64,000 bases of DNA from Diaporthe sp. PMI_573 (GCA_021399435.1 JAJTUP010000030.1:496001-560000); one strand, 5' to 3'. Positions 11,536 to 23,376 are shown, numbered from the stretch's first letter. Made by a program: numbers and translations. The notes: generated from the sequence alone by a model not told the origin.

Positions 11536-12654
11536 ATGTCTGAATTCAAGATCGCCAAGATCGATGTCTTCCAAGTGAACCTGCCCTACTCTGGCGGAGT
11601 CTATATCCTATCCGGCGGGCGCGAATACCACGGGTTCGACGCCACCATCGTCCGAGTGACAACCAACACCGGCATTGAGGGCTGGGGCGAGAGCACCCCC
11701 TTCGGCTCTACCTACATCGCCTCGCACGCCCTCGGCGTCAGGGCGGGCATCGCGGAAATGGCTCCCAAGCTCATCGGCCTGGACCCGCGGCGGGTAGACC
11801 GCATCAACGACGCCATGGATGAGGCCCTCGTCGGCCACCTGCATGCAAAGACTCCCATCGACGTCGCCTGCTGGGACATCCTGGGCAAGTCGGTCGGGTT
11901 GCCCGTCTGCGAGCTCCTCGGCGGCCGGACCGATGTCCGGCTGCCGCTTATCTCGTCCATCCACGTGGGCGGGCCGGAGGAGATGCGGGGTCGGGTCGAG
12001 GCCCACAGGAAGAAGGGATACGTGGGACACTCGGTCAAGATCTCGGGTGACGATCCCGTCGCCGACGCTAAGCGGATCACAGCTTCGCTTGCTGATAGGC
12101 AGCCCGGAGAGTTCTTCCTCGTCGACGCCAACGGCGGGCTGACGGTTGAGATCGCCCTCCGCATGCTCAGACAGTTACCGGACGGTTTGGACTTTGTGCT
12201 GGAGGCACCCTGCGCCACTGCTCGTGAATGCCGTTCTCTTCGGAAGAGGACTGACATCCCCATAATCTACGACGAACTCGCCACGGATGAAGCCTCGATC
12301 GCGCAGCTCATCGCCGATGATGCCGCAGAAGGAATCGGATTCAAGATCTCCAAGAATGGCGGACTGACCAGGGGACGCCGCCAGCGGGACATCTGCCTGG
12401 CAGCGGGCTATACCTTTAGCGTCCAGGAGACCACAGGATCGGATATTGCGTTCGCTGCTATCGTCCACCTGGCCCAGACTGTGCCGGAGCGGTACTTACG
12501 GTGTATCCTTGGGTCCACCGATATGGTGACGCTGAAGACAGCGGATGGAGATTTTCAAGTGGTCGATGGTCGTGTATCGGCTCCCAGTGTGCCTGGTCTT
12601 GGGATTACTCCTCGATTGGATGTTTTGGGTGAGCCAGTTGCCAGTTATTCGTAG
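11536..12654 (+). CDS. Enolase-superfamily dehydratase (MR/MLE type), cis-3-hydroxyproline dehydratase-like
   Basis: This is an intronless gene of 372 residues, the normal length for the mandelate racemase/muconate lactonizing family. The N-terminal capping domain runs to about residue 110. The barrel carries the family stretch TPIDVACWDILGKSVGLP and ELLGG. Metal ligands D197 (LVDANGG), E223 (VLEAPC) and D246 (IYDEL) are all present, with candidate lysines K168 (HSVKIS) and K270 (GFKISKNGG). The family abstracts an alpha proton from a carboxylate substrate. Overall similarity, from memory, is to cis-3-hydroxy-L-proline dehydratases, but the exact substrate is inference. It is divergent from the exonuclease gene and has no obvious pathway neighbour. 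Confidence 0.9.
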   Translation: MSEFKIAKIDVFQVNLPYSGGVYILSGGREYHGFDATIVRVTTNTGIEGWGESTPFGSTYIASHALGVRAGIAEMAPKLIGLDPRRVDRINDAMDEALVGHLHAKTPIDVACWDILGKSVGLPVCELLGGRTDVRLPLISSIHVGGPEEMRGRVEAHRKKGYVGHSVKISGDDPVADAKRITASLADRQPGEFFLVDANGGLTVEIALRMLRQLPDGLDFVLEAPCATARECRSLRKRTDIPIIYDELATDEASIAQLIADDAAEGIGFKISKNGGLTRGRRQRDICLAAGYTFSVQETTGSDIAFAAIVHLAQTVPERYLRCILGSTDMVTLKTADGDFQVVDGRVSAPSVPGLGITPRLDVLGEPVASYS

Positions 12655-13610
12655 TTTTGGGCCGGTTCGGCTAGCTGTGGTCTTTAGTAGCTAGAATAAG
12701 CTTGTTTCGAATGCGTTACTTTGAGGTTATCTTTCCAAAAATGCCCAGTTTCGTATCATCAAGATCCTAGTCTTCCTGCGACGTGATCAATGAATGCCAG
12801 TTGTGAAGCGTTGCCGATTTATGTATTGGTCTTGATCCGCAGTCCGCTTGACAACAACCGATTTCGCATGTTCCGCTTCGCCAACGACTGTCAGATCACC
12901 TCAAATTTCAGTCTTATCCACAACCACGGTGTCATCGTACTTTGAAAAATTATTTAGTCTGCTGGCAGGCGAACTGACTTGGAAGAGGCACTGCAATAAG
13001 TCCTGCACATGCCTCGGCTTACGATGTGCGAGCCAGCAAGTGATCGAAGGGTTCTCAGTGTGATAACTTTCTATCAGTTCATGTAGAATTTACCCAACAT
13101 AATGGTCATCGCAGAAATATTACAAAGCGCCTGGTATCATTCCTTTTCAATGCAAATTACATGCTCCTCCTAGCCGCCGGTGGTGCTCATGCATTGTGAT
13201 GGTCAAGGCACGGGCAGCTGGCCGCTGTAATAATGTCGTTAGTGGGAAGGTGCAACCCACCCATTCTGCTGATAGTTAGGGGGCTCCCCCATCGCCATGG
13301 GGGCTTCTGCAGACTTAGACAGAACACACCACTACACCAATAAACACCAGTTAACCTATCGCCGTACGTACGGAAGTCCTACCGACAAATAAGATCCTCC
13401 ACTTATGGTATGACAGTTGATTTACCTTGTGAGAAGCACCCGGGGCACATAGAGCAATGGTACAGACAAAGAATGATGGCCCTGGGTGGTGCAAGGAGAT
13501 CAACAGGTGACCGGGTAAGTAATGCACTCCTGGCATCCCTTTGCGCATGACTCCCTCTCAACTATCTCATCATCTTGCCATCGAGAAGTATGGTACTAGA
13601 AGTTTCGTTT
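12655..13610. other. Intergenic region between convergent genes
   Basis: This region holds the 3' flanks of the dehydratase and the P450. I see no gene. A short C-run/G-run hairpin occurs near 13285. Confidence 0.5.
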
Positions 13611-15953
13611 TCAGTCCTGCACATTTCGTGGTGTAAATGTCAATTTGGTCCAAGGTTTCGGGATTCTTGCCACCCGCCATGAAATCCAGCGAGATGCTTC
13701 TGGCTCGACCAACGCAAAGTTGTAGTTCAGTAGGAGTTGCGCTACGACAACTTTGATGAACGCTGACGCGTAGAACCGTCCTGGGCTGTAGGAAATGTTA
13801 GCCGTGATGTTCTCCATCGATGGCAGGCCGAACATGAACAGAACAGGCAAGCGGCACAAAGGGAAGATTCACTGGAGCATTTGTCGAGGTGTCAACTTAC
13901 CATGCCATGCGTCCAGTGCCCCACATGAGCCATGTGTGGTCGACATCTGTCAGTTTCGATGGCTTGGGCTGCTGGGCTGTAGTCGCCGAAGCTGCAGGCA
14001 ATGGATTGTCATGTTCACTGGGTGGAGAAAGGATTGCGGGATCCACGAATCGGAACCCCGAAAAGGAGCCTGGTGAAGGATAATAATCCCCGTTCGTGTT
14101 GATGGCCCCTGACGGGGCGCACGCCCAGTCACCCACGCCAAGCCGTGTTCCGTCGCGGAGCACAAAGGGCTGCATGGCACGACGACGAACGCTCACTGAC
14201 TTATAGTTAGCCCTTGAAATACCCGAATTCCACATATTATCAATACTAGGAGTCTCGTGGCAGAGTGCTTACTGGATTCTACAGGAGTAAGGCGAGCTGA
14301 CTCCTTAATGAAACTGTCCAGCAGAGGGAGACCGTGGCCAGTACGTTCAAACTCTGCATAGGACGACTGGAGCTCATGTCGAAGCGGTTCGATGTGCTCA
14401 GGATGGAGGCTCAAGTCATGAATGATATAGACAATGGTCTGCAACAGGGAATCGATGTCGTGTTAGCGGAACACGAGTTTTATCAGTTGTATGTATCACG
14501 CAAGTGGTGAGGGAAACTTGCCGTTGAAAGGATATGAACACTTCCGAACCAAATTGCCATCAGCTCGTAGATAACACGCTCTGCTGACCACGGGTTTTGT
14601 TTTGGCGCCGTCTCAATGATCCACTGGATACAGTCGGCCTATTGATTATAAACGTCAAGTCAGGCAAGAGCGACGGCAATATTGCATGCACGGCCGGTTT
14701 GATAGACATGGAGTAAAGGGGGCGGGGGGGGGGGTTAAGCCTACTCGTTTCGGAAAGGTATGCCCAAGTTTTCTGAGTTCGTGTTCTCTGATTCTCTGCT
14801 CTGTTGCCGGAATGAGGCTTGAGAAGAAAGTCTTGTGTGAGTTCAGGCCGCGACTCAGAGCACCACCAATAAAAGGTGCGAGTAACTTCGGTAACAATTT
14901 GACAATTTCGGCGTTCAGAAGGGTCTCTTCAACGAATCCCAGAGCTGACTTCATGAAACCTTCGTCTTTGACTATTGAAGAATTTGCGAATTAGATAAAT
15001 CGTTCGGAATGAATCAATGAAGACATTTGGACTTGCTTAGGTCTTCTCCAAAAAGTGACCGCGCATTCAGGAGCACAACCAAGTTCATCATCATGGGGTA
15101 TAGGGAAGCCACAATCGTGCCGTGGTCTGCATGGAAATTGTCAGCATGGATCTTGCTTTACGCTCGACCAACGGCGAGCTATCAAAGAGACAGTAGAGGC
15201 AGACCATCTACAGGTTGTTTATCTGATAGCAACTGTGCCCATCTTGTGCGAGTGAGTACTCCAAGATCGGGGAGGATTTGAGGGAGATTGTTTGTCAACA
15301 GCGTTCGGAGTGTCCGCACAAAGCCAACGCCCTCGACACCGCGCTGGTCAAACCAGTTGAAACCATTCATTGTATAAAGCGGCTGAAGCATCTATGGTCA
15401 TCGGTCAGGAAGGAAGTTTCTAGTGACAATCAGGCGGGGTAGACACCTGGGGAACACCTACATGTTTTGCTGCACCGTTCAGGGACAGGACGGAATCAGG
15501 AGCACCATCGAGCTCTTTTATTTGCTCTTTTGAGGACACAAACATCATGCGTGCGTCAGGGGCCAGCACCTCAAAAGGAGCTCCATTCGACTGCTCGACA
15601 CCGTCAGTCGTATCCAATGCGTTTTAGAGGAAACAGGCAAGCCCACCTTTTTAAACTCGTGCTGGATAATTTTGGGGCCTTTGAAAAGGTATACCCAAGC
15701 ACGCAGGCGCTTCACAACGTACGCAAACATATTTTGAATTGCTTTCGGGTACTGAGATAAGTAAAAGTGATGGTCAGGTACTCAACATGAAACTGTCTTG
15801 GAGACAAGCTCAGGCACTACTCACTGAAGCCTGCTTTCCTTCGATGGCTCTTCCGAAAAGAAGCAGGCAAAGAACCAGAGCAAAAGCGCTCGACCACGTA
15901 AGCTCTCCCATTGAAGCTGGAAGCCAAAAGAATGAGGAAGTCTCGGTCATCAT
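13611..15953 (-). CDS. Cytochrome P450 monooxygenase, ten exons
   Basis: Ten exons join in frame into 539 residues: 15953-15825, 15751-15647, 15590-15462, 15391-15205, 15126-15037, 14971-14745, 14638-14522, 14438-14273, 14195-13901, 13785-13611. The N-terminus has one membrane anchor (FALVLCLLLFG). The K-helix ExxR is E374-R377 (KESARL). The heme loop WGTGRMACPGRFYASAF places the axial cysteine at 482, with its codon split by the last intron. Two introns use GC-AG borders (donors at 15036 and 14521); a third donor (15204, GTCTGC) is weak. General resemblance is to fungal P450s of the ent-kaurene-oxidase/CYP68-like group (GSVH then ST before the I-helix region), which I hold only loosely. The enzyme would sit on the ER membrane and need a reductase encoded elsewhere. 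Confidence 0.9.
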
Positions 15954-17304
15954 TGTGTGGTTGATCTTAATTTGAAATGCTCGGGCGCGCAGTTTGAGGT
16001 CAAGTCCAGAGGCGTGGGAGGACGTGTCGAAGCATTTATGTATCTCGAAATGCGCACTTATTCGATGTTGCCTTGAGGCTCACCTCTGTGTCTGCAGTCT
16101 CGATACCGGAGGGTGCAATTGGGGGCTCTGCAGCCAAACTATGCACCTAGGTAAGCATCTCGGCTACATGTGCCTCCCACCCTCACTTCATCCTCCTGTC
16201 TCTCCCAGGACCAACAGCCTCAAGAAGATGGCCAATCCACGTACGACGGAAGGATTGCGGTGAGATAGGCAGCCAGTTGGCCTGAGGAGGTCGTATTTTT
16301 GTCTCAGGTAAAGGCTCGCAACATTCTCAGCCCTCTTTCGGACCTTTGACCATTTCAGGTCGAGCTGATGATATTTCCTCGACCCAACAGGCGCCTCTGC
16401 GGCGGCAGAAACCTTGGCACGAATTTAGCTGGTGCGATTGGTGCTCAGAAGCATCGCCGCAGTGTTGCTCACGAAAATCTGGACTGAATATGTGTCGATC
16501 CATGCTGTACTGGGAAATATGTGGCGATGGAACCGCCCGGCAGCATCCTTCACAACCAACAACACGCCTTCCTCCTTCACGACCAACAACGCGCCCTCCA
16601 ACCATCGTCGCAGCCCCCTACCCAGCCCCCACGCACAAGCACTAAGATTGAATGTCCCCTCAACCGAGGGCCTCAACATCTTTGCACTGTCTCCTCTCGA
16701 ATTGGAATGTGGAGATCCCTAGTGTGATGTGATTCCGGGATGCAGCTAGGTATCAGTCGAAGCACCAACACTTTTTTCAGATGGTAAGCATGAGGTAGAG
16801 GTAGATTGAGCAAATTGGCTCTGCCCTCCTTACTTGCCGCTGGCGAAGGAAGCCCCTTGGAACTGACAATGATGCATCACAGCAGAGTCGAGGGCTCGAA
16901 TCAAGATGACTCCATTAATTCTAGGCATAAATTCGATAGACAATGGTCGGATCAGCCACAAAAATGCATCACAGGTGGTACGGTTAGGAAGTAAAGATAC
17001 CGTGAAAAATTCTAGCCTTGCCCATGAGCATCCATGGATGTAGCTAAACCATATTACCGAAGAACAACGACACGCCTAAAGTGACTTGTGGATAGCTCTG
17101 TGGGGCGTGACTTGATCATTACAGAATCGTGGTGCGTCTAGCCCAGATCCTGGGCTCACAGGGGACTGTCGGCTTGCGAAAGTATCTCTCTACACCCAAC
17201 ATGCAACAAGCTTCGATTTCCACTATCTGAGAATGAATGATAGAGCAGCCAAGTCCAGACTATGGGGCCCCTGTCACAGGGATATTGTGAGATTGCACGA
17301 ATAA
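15954..17304. other. Intergenic region upstream of the P450
   Basis: This holds the P450 promoter side and the 3' flank of the SnoaL-like gene. Around 16550-16640 is a C-rich patch with repeated ACCAACAAC-like words. Frames on both strands are short and match nothing I know. Confidence 0.5.
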
Positions 17305-17806
17305 TCAATCGTGAGCCGACATGCCTGTATGCAGGCCAGTGCCCTTGTCAGGGGCTGCGTCCGCAGGGCCCCAGACAGACCTCTCCTTCAGCCACTCCAT
17401 TCTGCCGCTGCTGTCGAGTTTTGCAAACATGGAGCTCTCAAATGCAGTATCAGCTCCGTCAACCTTGATTGTTCCCGTCATGCGTGCCGCAAGCATTTGT
17501 CCATCGCGGAGGAACTCGTCGCTGAGAATGTTGACAAACGAGTCAGCATAGCGCCCTGGAAATATTAATGCTCAAGATCAAGAAATTTTCGTCTTACACG
17601 ACAGGCTCATAGTGACTGATTTTTCCACGCCACTCCTCTAATCCTTTCACATAGGTATCGTACGACACACGCTGTCCGTTCACTATGTGGTAGAAGGTGG
17701 GAGCCGATGTGGCCTCGACGTATTCCTTTGCCTTCTCAGGTGGACCGGTGAGGGCCAACTTCATCGCGCGCTGATAGCCTTCGATGGTGGACGTGTACTC
17801 GGACAT
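17305..17806 (-). CDS. SnoaL-like (NTF2-fold) small protein, copy 1
   Basis: Two exons (17806-17598 and 17521-17305) with a 76-nt intron encode 141 residues. The intron is in phase 2 after the codons for EPV, exactly as in the paralogue at 52838. The protein starts MSEYTSTIEGYQRAMKLAL, contains APTFYHIVNGQRVSYD and continues EFLRDGQMLAARMTGTIKVDG. Size and layout fit the NTF2/SnoaL fold, whose members are small cyclases, isomerases or plain ligand binders; no catalytic residue can be named. The C-terminus is about nine residues longer than in copy 2. It lies 1.35 kb from the P450 on the same strand, which allows but does not prove a shared pathway. Confidence 0.85.
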
Positions 17807-18842
17807 GGCTCTTGTTTGAAATCGGTAGGTCTGAGCAGGAGGATACCTAGGTAGTTTTGTGAGGACTTGATTGGGGGGAGAAAGATGTGGGAGAAGAGAG
17901 GAGCATCCAGGAACGACTGTTCAGATATGCTGGCAGGACGTACAACCGTGCGACTGAGTGCCAGGGTGGCACAGGCGGGCAGTTATATGTTGGTCGCAGC
18001 CTGCATATCCGCGAACCGTCGATCTTGAAGGGCGAGGCCCTAAGCGACCCCTCACACCAACAGCGGAAGCTAATGCAAGATTGATGAAACCGCTGTTGGT
18101 ACCCAAGGAATCTGAAAACCAAAGAGAGTGGTTGAGATAGCCGATCACCTTGCCGCAGCGTCGCCAATGAGGCTCCCCAGACTAGGAATCTAGCACGCCT
18201 AGGTATCTAGAACAACTCAATAAAAGGCTGTGGCAGAGTGCAAAGCTGGATGCAAGGGCCTATCAGGCTGTGCGGGGAAGCTGGGGGCCATGCGAGAACC
18301 TTGGGTTAATTCGCCCGGGAAGTTGCGTAATATTGTCTTGGTGTTGGCCGTTGGCTCTATTTATAACATATCACAGAGACATTCAGCAGATCTCTGCCTC
18401 ATTTTGCAGCCGCTGGAGCCTTGTCACACACAGATTCTTGCCGAAATCCTGTAATTTGCTCACGCATGAGTTGATCTTTGTCAGAAAGAGTGTTATGCCC
18501 GTGGGAGGCAACGAAGCTCATCATGCATGCATTTGATGCAGGAAATCCTCCATCTTGTGCTACTCTGGCCTTTGAATGGTGAAGACATTGGGAGGAAGGG
18601 AATGAGTGGGTGTGCTAATTACTGAAGCCATTACTTAGTCCCATCAGCAGGCGGTACGCAGGTTCCCAACTTGGTCTAATATTGCCGGTTCTGCTCTCTG
18701 GTGAATCGCATATACGCTTCTTCATATCAGGCTCCCGCTCATCTTCATCATTAATCATCCCTTAATACTTTGTTTTGAACCAAGCTCGTCAAGTCCTCCT
18801 TCTTCTCTCTGTGGAACTATACGGGCACTGCTACCTTTCATC
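17807..18842. other. Divergent intergenic region
   Basis: This lies between the starts of the SnoaL-like gene and the rhodopsin-domain gene. CCTAGGTA words occur near 17845 and 18190. No reading frame of substance is seen. Confidence 0.5.
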
Positions 18843-20484
18843 ATGTCAATCGATCTTTGTCAGGTTCCAGCTTGGCCGGCTCCAGAGGGGACCACAAGCA
18901 ACTTTGAGAATCCCACCACTCTGGTCCCGGCCTTCATGAGCCTGACTGGTATCACTATCACAATCGCAATCATCCTTACCGGTGCAAGACTCTATGTCAA
19001 TTTTCGGAAGTTGACCTGGGCAGACTGTCAGTTTAAAGGCCCCTGAATTCAAGCCGATACATACTTAGGTGTTGTTGCAGTAACTGACATCTGCGGGCAA
19101 CAGACTTCGCTGTGATCGCTCTTCTTATATCAATAGCAGCGCTGGGTGTCGAAGCTGCCCGTAAGCTCCCAATTCATTCGTCCTACTCTTGCAAAGTTTT
19201 GGAACGAGCTGGCTAATAAGATATCGGTTCTGGATAGATCTCAAAACGGCGCGTCATATTTGGGACGTACCAGCATGTTTCTTTGACGGCTCCTTCGCAA
19301 TAGTAGGCCATCTCCTCGCCTCGCGCGGCGAGTCACCGCGTCTCGGGATTCGCCCTGTGCACAGTGACAAGCAAAGGGATTGTGAATCTCGCCAGTTGAC
19401 TGCAGCTGATCACAGTGACACCATCTAGAACCTTTACTTCAGCGGTATACTCTTCCAGATCGGGCAATTCTTTGCCAAAGCATCCATCTTCTTGCTATTC
19501 TCACAACTCTTCACCATACATCGGCCGATGCGCATTGCTATTTGGGTGGGCCTTGCATTGGACACCCTGATATACTGGCCCGGATTTGCCGTCTCGACGT
19601 ACTACCAGACCCCTCGCATAGGCGAGACTTGGCTTGACACCCTCGATGGTCGTAACGTTGTTGCACTGTCGTGGTGGCAAGCACAGTCAGCGCTCATTGT
19701 TTCATTGGACATTTACATCTTCGTACTGCCACTCCCAACTTTGACAAGGCTCCAATTGCCCACGAAAAAGCGAGTTTCGCTCGTAGCGATGTTTTCAGTG
19801 GCGCTGATGTGGGTGAAATCTTTTTTCTTCCCACCCGGTCCGATCACTTGTTCTATTTAGTGTGCTGAGAACAGAGTATTGCAGAGGAATCGCAGCAAGT
19901 ATTGCTTCGTTGGTGCAAAGAGTCATCGTCACCGACACGGATGACACAACCTGGATTAAAACCATACTTTCGTTATGCAGGTGAGCCTGAAACCCCTCCC
20001 TGGCAATCTATGATGATCGATTGTGTTCCCATCCGGCAACGTTGGACTTTCATTGTATCATCAACACATTGGCGCCAACCTACTAACGCAATCGAACGAC
20101 AGTTTCCTGGAACTGAATGCTGCCATCATAGTTAGTTCCGCACCTGCCTTTGCCAGCTTTGCACGATCGCATCTGCCCGAGATTGCGGCCATCAAAACGT
20201 TCTTTTCGAGTTTGACGAGCTTCACGGCCAAGACTAGGGGCTCGGAAAGCATGCCTTCTTCTGGTTTCAAGGGTGAAAATACGGCATTTGATTATGACAA
20301 GCATGCGAAACAGCACCAAGATCATCATTACTATGAGCTCAATGAAGCGTGTGTGCTTGAAAGCGGAGCTTCGGCTGCACAGGGTGGAACGACGTGGGTT
20401 CCATCACCTCCAACAGTGCCCGGGGATGGTGGCATTGTGCGCACTATGGCGTTTGAGCAGACTGTCAAATCTTCACAGAGGTAG
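18843..20484 (+). CDS. Rhodopsin-domain (Pth11-like) seven-TM membrane protein
   Basis: At least six exons are needed. Exons 18843-19026, 19104-19160, 19238-19302 and 19429-about 19812 join cleanly and restore family words: LTWADYFAVIALL, ARHIWDVP, FFAKASIFLLFSQLF, RIAIWVGLALDTLIYWPGF and FVLPLPTLTRLQLPTKKR. The next exon runs from about 19885 to 19980 and encodes GIAASIASLVQRV and DTTWIKTILSLC. The last, 20103-20484, begins FLELNAAIIVSSAPAFASF and ends in a soluble tail. The junction near 19812/19885 is uncertain: the best acceptor is an unusual GAG. The family is fungal-specific, with seven membrane segments, often lineage-expanded; some relatives are surface sensors. No ligand can be inferred. 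Confidence 0.85.
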
Positions 20485-21054
20485 ATATGGATATATCATT
20501 CTGGATGGCGCATGTAATGAGATATGTATGAGTGGTTCGGGAATGGGCTACTAGCCAGCCAACCTACTTAGGTATGTAGCTCATAATTAGAAGCGCAGCG
20601 AGTAACGACGAAAAAACCCGTATATCCCAATTTGAAAAAGTATAGGACGATTCTGCTATTTATGTTATACCAACTTTGCTGTGGCAATACTCGCTCTCTC
20701 AGGGAACGGTCCAAAGTGGTCATGATAGCAAGCCCCGTCGCGCTCGTGAAGGGTGTCGTGCAGCTTCATGTCGAACTCAGCTTGAATTTACTAATTCTAG
20801 GTTAACCCGTCCGGTAATTAGCATTTAATCAGACGTCTCGTGTTCCCGGGTTCGATCAATATGCTACATTCAACAGTGTTTGTGTATTTTAGATGTGAAG
20901 TCAATGATTGCGGATGTCTCAATTGTACAAGCTCACCTGCCTAATGTGGCATAAAGTGTCGTGAGTACTCCGCGAACAACGCCTAGACAATTACCCAAGT
21001 ACCCCTCACAACTACCTCACAAATCATAATCCGCTATGGGCCTCTATAAGGGCT
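20485..21054. other. Intergenic region between convergent genes
   Basis: This lies between the 3' ends of the rhodopsin-domain gene and the protease-like gene. A GGTTCGATC word near 20850 resembles a tRNA B box, but no A box or cloverleaf surrounds it. Nothing else is seen. Confidence 0.5.
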
Positions 21055-22794
21055 TCACTGCCGCCCACGATGTCGTCTCGCATTCTTGTCGTCCCTGTCC
21101 CTGTCCCTGTCCCTGTCCCCAGAGCCTCGCACCACCACGTTGCTGGTACTGTCTCCGTCTTCATTTGGGGCTGAGGAGGGATACCTCGGCTCCGCCATCA
21201 CTGCATAGTAGTTCTGTAGCCCAGAGGGGGGGTCAAATATCGGACTACCCCTCTTTTCATAGTGCCGTCGCTCAGTGAAGTGCGATAAGTCCATACCGAG
21301 ATTACCCGTGCGGAGTGGTAAGCTCGTAGCACGGATGTCGTACTGTTTGTTGATGTGCCATTGCCGCTCATCGAGTATCGGAACATGCTCGTTTTTGCGG
21401 AGAATATCTTCAAAAATATCTGGAGCACGCAGACAGTATGCCAGTGACTGTCCCGGATTTCCGACAATGATTTGACCATAGACGTCGCCAGTAATGGAAT
21501 CCACGACAGCGGATCCCGAATATCCTTTGAGGAAGGGCTCGTCAAGCTTGACCGTCAGCAATTGCTGGAGCTCAGTGAATCCATACATCTTGTAAGAGGT
21601 GGTTTCGGGGAAGATCGTTCCTCGTATTGACCCATTCAATGTAACCACAAGAACTTGAGCGCTGTTGGGCCCAACATGAGAAGTCTTTTTGACGTCTCGT
21701 GACCCTTTCTGGGGAGGCTTCGCGATTGAGATAGGAGTATTCATGCCAGGCAGCGCCGGTAATTTGAGGATCACATAATCCAGATTAGGATTCTGAAAGT
21801 GTACGGTCAGGCGTTCACAGGGCCCCATGTACCTGCCCCCTTCGACATTTGGCCGCAGAATGATTCCAGCTGGTTGAGTTCTGGTGTGTTGGCCAGACAC
21901 TACTGGCACCTTCTCATCTGCCTTCGGTGCTGGCAACTCCTCGCCTGATAACCGCGAACTGCGCGAATCCTCATCGGACGACTGGGTCGAGCACTCTTCA
22001 GGTGTAACGCTTCCTATACTGGTCGTGATATCGTCATTGTGGTCAAATTGGTCGTCGAATTCGCACTCATCCAGTTCGGAGGTCGAGTAGTGGATGTTAG
22101 AGTCTGTGGTATCGGAGTGCATGCCATGTGCAGCTGTGATCTGATACAACTCAGTGCCCAGTTGAAAGATTGGTCCTCCAGTGGCGTAGCGGTCCACAGG
22201 TACTTGACCGTGCGATTTCGAAACGAATTTTATGATCCCCCCAAGCCTGTGAGGAAACGATCCATATATTTCCAGCGTATCTTCCGACACCTTCAGCTTC
22301 CCATCGGATTGTGACTGCCTGTTCTCGGGCTGCTGTCCCTGTAAATTTGTCAATACGGCGTGCCTATTATCAGTCAGAGCACATACCCCTGTGAGCAGTT
22401 CCTCTAAGCCGTGGGACTCCAGGAGCAGTGCACTTGATCCTAGTCCATACCCGGGGAAGCCGTCCAAGACGCGGCTCTCGCGGATAGATGATTCTGCCTC
22501 TTTCCGAATTCCTCTATTCACACAGCACACCATAACAACGGGATTCGCAGAATTCTCATCCCGTCCTATCATGTACAGCTTGAGAAAGAGCGGTGCCCCT
22601 TCTGGAAGCTCGATATTTGCTAATGTCGCTTCGAGGTCCGCCCGGATTTTGGTCTCATACGTCTCGAGTGCTGGGCCTTTGGGGACCCATGCCAGCGAGC
22701 CTGACATGGCTTTTGTCCTAGTGTCAATCCTCATCGCAATAGACTCATGTGACTTGGGCCATGGTTGCAGTTTGCGTCGTCGTAAACGATTCAT
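21055..22794 (-). CDS. Trypsin-fold serine-protease-like protein
   Basis: The frame is open for 579 codons. A 48-nt in-frame segment at 22339-22386 has perfect intron ends (GTATGT to TTTACAG), so the mature product is probably 563 residues. In unspliced numbering, a chymotrypsin-like triad can be proposed: H223 in QITAAHG, D339 in PNLDYVILKLPA and S426 in LKGYSGSAVVD, the place of the usual GDSGGP. The N-terminal 130 residues (VVMVCCVNRGIRKEAESSI, then GFPGYGLGSSALLLE) form an unnamed domain. An acidic Ser-rich insert (about 240-310) separates H from D. The oxyanion loop is atypical, so activity is uncertain. The start is divergent from the membrane-anchored gene at 23377, with 582 bp between. 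The C-terminus ends in an Asp-Arg repeat. Confidence 0.8.
   Translation of the reverse strand: MNRLRRRKLQPWPKSHESIAMRIDTRTKAMSGSLAWVPKGPALETYETKIRADLEATLANIELPEGAPLFLKLYMIGRDENSANPVVMVCCVNRGIRKEAESSIRESRVLDGFPGYGLGSSALLLESHGLEELLTGVCALTDNRHAVLTNLQGQQPENRQSQSDGKLKVSEDTLEIYGSFPHRLGGIIKFVSKSHGQVPVDRYATGGPIFQLGTELYQITAAHGMHSDTTDSNIHYSTSELDECEFDDQFDHNDDITTSIGSVTPEECSTQSSDEDSRSSRLSGEELPAPKADEKVPVVSGQHTRTQPAGIILRPNVEGGRYMGPCERLTVHFQNPNLDYVILKLPALPGMNTPISIAKPPQKGSRDVKKTSHVGPNSAQVLVVTLNGSIRGTIFPETTSYKMYGFTELQQLLTVKLDEPFLKGYSGSAVVDSITGDVYGQIIVGNPGQSLAYCLRAPDIFEDILRKNEHVPILDERQWHINKQYDIRATSLPLRTGNLGMDLSHFTERRHYEKRGSPIFDPPSGLQNYYAVMAEPRYPSSAPNEDGDSTSNVVVRGSGDRDRDRDRDDKNARRHRGRQ
21091..21120. repeat. Hexamer tandem repeat coding for Arg-Asp
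   Basis: Five units of GTCCCT/C lie in tandem near the 3' end of the protease-like gene. Read on the minus strand they encode alternating Asp and Arg in frame, giving a charged tail likely to vary in copy number between strains. Confidence 0.9.
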
Positions 22795-23376
22795 ACTCGC
22801 TTCCGGGCATCGGGCCTCGTCTCACAATGTAACCAGGAAAGTTGAAGGCATAGCTGGCGGCTCAGCGTTCGGCGCAATTGAGTTTCCAAGGTTGACTGCC
22901 GGCCACTGCCGCCTTCACGGATGCGTGCAATGTGGCTATCGTTCGGAAATAAATCATTTTAGTGTGAGAAAATCCCTCAGACGTCGGGCGTCGAGCTGAA
23001 CTCCAGTGGCGCTTACTACTTCGCCTGTATTTGTACTAGGTCGGGCATGCATGCATGCGGCTGTCACAACCAATTGGCCGACTTTTCGGATTTTTGCCCT
23101 TCATTTTCGTACTGATAAATCAATCAGGGCATGTCTTTCTCCGTAGGACGCCTCGTGGACGCCTCTTTCGTGTGCACAGAGGCTCAGTATGAAGCGTTGG
23201 TTCTCTCTCCTTGGTGCGCCCGCAAATTGCCGCGTTCTCTTCTCTCCCAGTCCATGTAGTGCCTTAGCAAGCACGGCCCTCCAGCTGAGATATCGTATTG
23301 ACTGCCTTTTCATTCAGCTTCAAAAAAAATCCAGTTCCGATCTAGTCTTTCTAAATGATCAACCTCTGACCGAATC
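22795..23376. other. Divergent promoter region, protease-like / membrane protein
   Basis: The 582-bp gap separates two divergent starts and must hold both promoters. A GCAT repeat occurs near 23046. The spacing fits co-regulation of the pair but no paired operator was recognised. Confidence 0.5.

Noticed and set aside
14716..14735. C/G homopolymer run apparently coding for a Pro-rich segment of the P450
   Set aside because: It lies within an intron with good GTAGGC and ATAG ends; splicing gives the family sequence.
4484..20484. Secondary-metabolite cluster (MFS, dehydratase, P450, SnoaL-like)
   Set aside because: No PKS, NRPS, terpene synthase or similar backbone enzyme, nor a cluster regulator, is visible, and the genes are spaced 1-2 kb apart on mixed strands.
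20840..20870. GGTTCGATC word resembling a tRNA B box
   Set aside because: No A box at the right distance and no acceptor stem or cloverleaf could be folded around it.
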